From Norana najaformis (taxonomy: Eukaryota > Annelida > Clitellata > Crassiclitellata > Hormogastridae), in the NCBI GenBank assembly GCA_964023275.1, contig OZ029916.1, forward strand, positions 23,406,453-23,470,452: 64,000 nucleotides of DNA. Reading direction: 5' to 3'. The notes under the pieces were generated by a model. The model was not told the origin of the DNA. It made no database searches and worked only from the letters and a program-made list of their open reading frames with translations. Positions 60,833 to 64,000 of this stretch are shown one piece after another; within the stretch, counting starts at the first letter, position 1, and each line of letters begins with the position of its first letter. The position numbers and the translations under genes were made by a program.

Positions 60833-62536
60833 ATGGCTACTTCCAGACGGAGCTGCATTAACCATCCAGACATATTCTGCTACATTTGTGGGGAATACAC
60901 ACTAAAAGCAAACAGGAAACCGATTTCTGAGTTTGTAAAAAGAGCATATGTAGGTTATTTTGGTGTCAAACTTGGAGATCAAGATAAGCAATGGGCTCCT
61001 CATACAGTATGCAAAACTTGTATTGAACAATTGCGCCACTGGACAATTGGAAAGAGAAGCTGCCTGAAATTTGGTGTACCGATGGTTTGGAGGGAACAGA
61101 TAAACCACTTCGACGACTGTTACTTTTGTATGGTTAACATCATAGGCATCAATCGAAATAATCGTCACAAGTTGTCTTACCCTGATATACCTTCAGCCAG
61201 GAGACCTGTTCCGCATTCGGATATTGTACCAGTTCCACCTTTTCGCGAACTACCTCAGCTCTCAGACGATGAGACTTGCATGTCCAATATTGGACAAGAT
61301 GACGAAAGTGAAGAAAGTGGGGGCAGTGACAGTGATTTCCAATCAACTTCACACAGTGAACGTTTTGACCAAAAAGAGTTGAGTGATCTGATCAGGGACT
61401 TAAATCTTTCCAAAGAGTCCTCTGAATTGCTTGCGTCCAGACTAAAGGAAAAGAATGCACTTCAGCCTGGAACGAAAATTACAATTTATAGAAACAGAGA
61501 AAAGGATTTGCTGCCATTCTTTACCAAAGACAACAACCTAGTATTCTGTAATGACATCAGCAACTTATTGAAGAAAATTGGTCTGTCGGATTACAGCCCA
61601 GATGAGTGGCGTCTTTTTATCGACAGTTCAAAACGTAGTCTGAAATGTGTGCTTTTAAATAACGGCAACAAATTTGGTTCTATTCCAATCACTCACTCCA
61701 CCAGGATGAAAGAAGAGTACAATGCCATCTCTTTAGTACTGGAAAAGATAAAATACAAAGAACATCAATGGGTAATTTGTGTAGACTTGAAGATGGTAAA
61801 TTTCCTCCTTGGTCAACAAAGTGGCTACACAAAGTATCCCTGCTTTTTGTGTCTTTGGGACAGTAGAGCCAAGCATGAACATTGGACAAGAAAAGATTGG
61901 CCTTCGAGGAAAGACATGGTGGTTGGAGCTCAAAATGTAATCAAGGAATCTTTGGTGGCACGAGATAGGATCATACTGCCACCACTACATATAAAGCTAG
62001 GCCTGATGAAACAATTTGTCAGGGCTTTGAATAAAGAAGGTTCATGCTTCGAATACATAGTACACAAGTTACCAGGAATTACAATGGAAAAATTGAAGGC
62101 TGGAATCTTCGATGGTCCACAGATCAGGCAACTTATGAATGACCCACTTTTCATACCATCAATGAATGAAATCGAATCTTGTGCCTGGTCTTCCTTTGTT
62201 CTTGTAACTAAAAATTTTCTTGGCAACAAGAAGGCAGACAATTATGCACAACTAGTAGAGGATATGCTTCTTCATTTCAACAAGCTTGGCTGCAACATGA
62301 GCATTAAAGTCCATTATCTCCACAGTCACTTAGATCGCTTTCCAGAGAATCTTGGTGACTTCAGCGAAGAGCAAGGTGAAAGATTTCACCAAGACATCAA
62401 AACAATGGAAAATCGATATCAAGGAAGATGGGATGCACACATGATGGCAGACTATTGCTGGAATATTATGCGCGATTGTTCCGGCAGATGCCACACTCGG
62501 AAATCGTACAAAAGGAGCTTCTTCGGTGTCGAATGA
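60833..62536 (+). CDS. putative CACTA-like transposase, 567 residues, intact
   Basis: An uninterrupted single-exon ORF. N-terminal cysteine pairs C16-x2-C19, C60-x2-C63 and C96-x2-C99 suggest a zinc-binding DNA-recognition module, in ZAD-like order. An acidic serine-rich linker follows (about residues 145-175). The central part has D264 in LFIDSSKRSLK and D318 in ICVDLKMVNFL, then C337-x2-C340 (PCFLCLWD) with H348 and H350. E516 lies in GERFHQDIKTMENRYQG. Spacing and context resemble the D-D-E core with a C-x2-C insert of the CMC/TNP2 group, where E sits in an FERY-MK-like motif. The family occurs as many 'uncharacterized protein' copies in invertebrates. The first ATG is used; its context (GGTTATGGCT) is acceptable. 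Placement inside matched inverted repeats supports transposase over host gene; a domesticated gene is less likely. Catalytic residues are inferred by pattern only. Confidence 0.72.
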   Translation: MATSRRSCINHPDIFCYICGEYTLKANRKPISEFVKRAYVGYFGVKLGDQDKQWAPHTVCKTCIEQLRHWTIGKRSCLKFGVPMVWREQINHFDDCYFCMVNIIGINRNNRHKLSYPDIPSARRPVPHSDIVPVPPFRELPQLSDDETCMSNIGQDDESEESGGSDSDFQSTSHSERFDQKELSDLIRDLNLSKESSELLASRLKEKNALQPGTKITIYRNREKDLLPFFTKDNNLVFCNDISNLLKKIGLSDYSPDEWRLFIDSSKRSLKCVLLNNGNKFGSIPITHSTRMKEEYNAISLVLEKIKYKEHQWVICVDLKMVNFLLGQQSGYTKYPCFLCLWDSRAKHEHWTRKDWPSRKDMVVGAQNVIKESLVARDRIILPPLHIKLGLMKQFVRALNKEGSCFEYIVHKLPGITMEKLKAGIFDGPQIRQLMNDPLFIPSMNEIESCAWSSFVLVTKNFLGNKKADNYAQLVEDMLLHFNKLGCNMSIKVHYLHSHLDRFPENLGDFSEEQGERFHQDIKTMENRYQGRWDAHMMADYCWNIMRDCSGRCHTRKSYKRSFFGVE

Positions 62537-62648
62537 CTTGAAATTTTTATAACAAACTTGTTCTGTTTGGTACCATATAAGTACAGTTTCAGGTACTACC
62601 ATTTTCTTTTAAGTATTTGTATTATTATGTTTATTTAGTGTATCACAT

Positions 62649-62654
62649 AATAAA
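62649..62654 (+). terminator. polyadenylation signal AATAAA of the transposon ORF
   Basis: AATAAA 113 bp after the stop codon and inside the element, consistent with a self-contained transcription unit. Confidence 0.6.
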
Positions 62655-62735
62655 TTGAGCACTACATAATTATAGCTATAGCCTTATGTTTTATGGGCGA
62701 GCAGAGGCAAGGGCTGGTATATGGCATAATGTTCT

Positions 62736-62852
62736 ATATCTCGAAAACTAGACCTGCTGGGAGAAATCTGGTGCCTTTTCTGGAATCAGCAGGTCAAATA
62801 TACCCAGAAACAGTTCTAACATTTGAGGCAACAAATTATGTGTTGGCCAGTG
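62736..62852 (-). repeat. right terminal inverted repeat
   Basis: Partner of 60224-60350; ends TGTTGGCCAGTG and is followed by AGA. The frame at 62693-62905 runs through it and is not a gene. Confidence 0.85.
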
Positions 62853-62855
62853 AGA

Positions 62856-64000
62856 TCAATTTCAATTTCGGAGACTTGGAAAAGTCGTTAAGTCTCGGTG
62901 ACTGAAGATAGTCAAATCTTTATGCTTAATTATCTCACAATGAAATTTCACTTTAGTTAAGAGTCGTGTTTAATGCCTAAGTATATCGCATGGAAATTGC
63001 ACTTCGTAAATGACTAAACATTCGAGTCGTGTTCATGTCGGAAGATATTGCAACAAATTCAATATTCAGTCTACAGCAGCCTGAACTTCGTTGTCTTGGA
63101 GTCTTTCTCTTTCTAGTGCCCTCTCAGGCGCCATCACCGTCTCGAAAGCTCATTCGGCTAAAATGTAGCTACAATTGCAATCCTACACCGTTCAACCTTC
63201 TCTTGTGAAGCAAATTAAAGGACTTTGTTACTTTTAGCCTCTGAACGCAGAAATTTCTGCTTCTGTCTAGGAGATGGAGAAACACCGTTTCAGGGACTGT
63301 TATTGAAGGGCTGCGGCGTCTATAGTCACACCAAACGACACGTCACACACACACATCGTCGACCTCTGACACATCAACCTTCGACATAGTCGGTGGCCGA
63401 CTATAGTTGACTTTCCGAAGAGCATAGAATGATGGTGTCGCATATTTCGCTTATGATGCGCTACACGAAGGCGTTCGTTCTCATGCCCCGAGCGACGCCA
63501 AATGTGCAATTGTAATTATACGAGACATGTCATCGCCAACTTTCAAGACCGATCGAAAGGCAAATACTTAATAAACGATTGGCAATGGACCGTCTGTCCG
63601 TGTCATGCGGGCCACGTGCAACATAGTAATGTTCCTGTTTCGCCAGCGGCGTTTTCGTTCCGTGAATCATATTTTTGCATTGTTTGCGTGTATGGCTTGC
63701 TTTGATGGTGAACTTCGCCTTCTAACGTAGACTCGATCTGTTCGTGTACAGGTGGGTGTTTGACGACCAGGTAGCGGAGGTGCTGTCTGGCTCCGTAGCC
63801 AGGTATCAGCAACGTGACGTGAGACAGTCGGGCGTGGCCTGGTTGGCATCGGAGAGTGCTTGACTTTGTAGAAATAGCACCGGTGTCGTCCAGTGGTCCA
63901 ACATTCTGGCAGATCGAGTCGTCCAGTGGTGTTCATTTTAGAGCTCTGTCACCGTGTACCAAGCCACCAACATGACTGAGATGCGATCAACGAAAGAGGG
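62856..64000. other. no gene seen
   Basis: Short frames on both strands at 63300-63940 are mutually overlapping and show no domain. No repeat recognised. Confidence 0.5.

Larger units (their letters stand above)
60224..62852 (+). mobile_element. CACTA-like (EnSpm/CMC) DNA transposon, 2.6 kb, one intact ORF
   Basis: The left end begins CACTGGCCAACA and the right end finishes TGTTGGCCAGTG, an exact 12-bp inverted match. Inverted similarity continues imperfectly for about 125 bp. AGA lies immediately outside both ends (60221-60223 and 62853-62855), a possible 3-bp target duplication. CACTR ends and 2-3-bp duplications are hallmarks of the CACTA/EnSpm group. The interior has a TATA box, one 567-codon ORF and a poly(A) signal. 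The ends have diverged from each other while the ORF has not broken, so activity in this exact copy is uncertain. Confidence 0.75.

Noticed and set aside
62693..62905. 70-codon ORF downstream of the transposase
   Set aside because: It runs through the right terminal inverted repeat and out into flanking DNA.

Overview
The window is nuclear DNA from an animal with a large, repeat-rich genome. The evidence is intron-split coding sequence with GT-AG junctions, several classes of non-LTR retrotransposon remnants, tRNA-derived SINEs, hAT and CACTA-like DNA transposon sequence, and very abundant microsatellites. There are no bacterial operons. The repeat mix and long introns suggest an invertebrate, possibly marine, but nothing here fixes the species.

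The main host gene is on the + strand. Nine exons (11326-12138, 32575-32734, 44457-44752, 47403-47483, 49336-49481, 53311-53407, 56818-56992, 57453-57574, 58291-58359) join with consistent splice phases into one 652-codon frame. The last six introns' worth of exons are the firmest part. They encode a U1/JAZ-type C2H2 finger split across two exons and a C-terminal matrin-type C2H2 finger, the arrangement seen in CIZ1 / matrin-3 / ZNF638-type nuclear matrix proteins. The first two exons encode low-complexity sequence and are attached by phase compatibility only.

Almost everything else lies in introns or flanks. Region by region: 1-11 kb holds a decayed LINE, a LINE 3' end, a SINE and long microsatellites. 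11-17 kb holds the first candidate exon, a small hAT-like MITE with an 8-bp target duplication just beyond its splice donor, minisatellites, and a broken hAT transposase. 17.8-20.2 kb is the longest LINE, lightly frameshifted. 21-32 kb is mostly LINE 3' ends and sparse unassigned DNA. 32-44 kb holds the second exon, triplet repeats and two LINE fragments. 44-58.4 kb holds the zinc-finger exons, a candidate solo LTR 58 bp upstream of one of them, and huge (GAA)n and (TA)n tracts.

At 60.2-62.9 kb is a compact DNA transposon: imperfect terminal inverted repeats of about 125 bp beginning CACTGGCCAACA, a 3-bp AGA on both sides, and one uninterrupted 567-codon ORF with zinc-finger-like cysteine pairs and a plausible D-D-E layout. 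It is the only long intact protein-coding ORF in the window and the best candidate for something little described.
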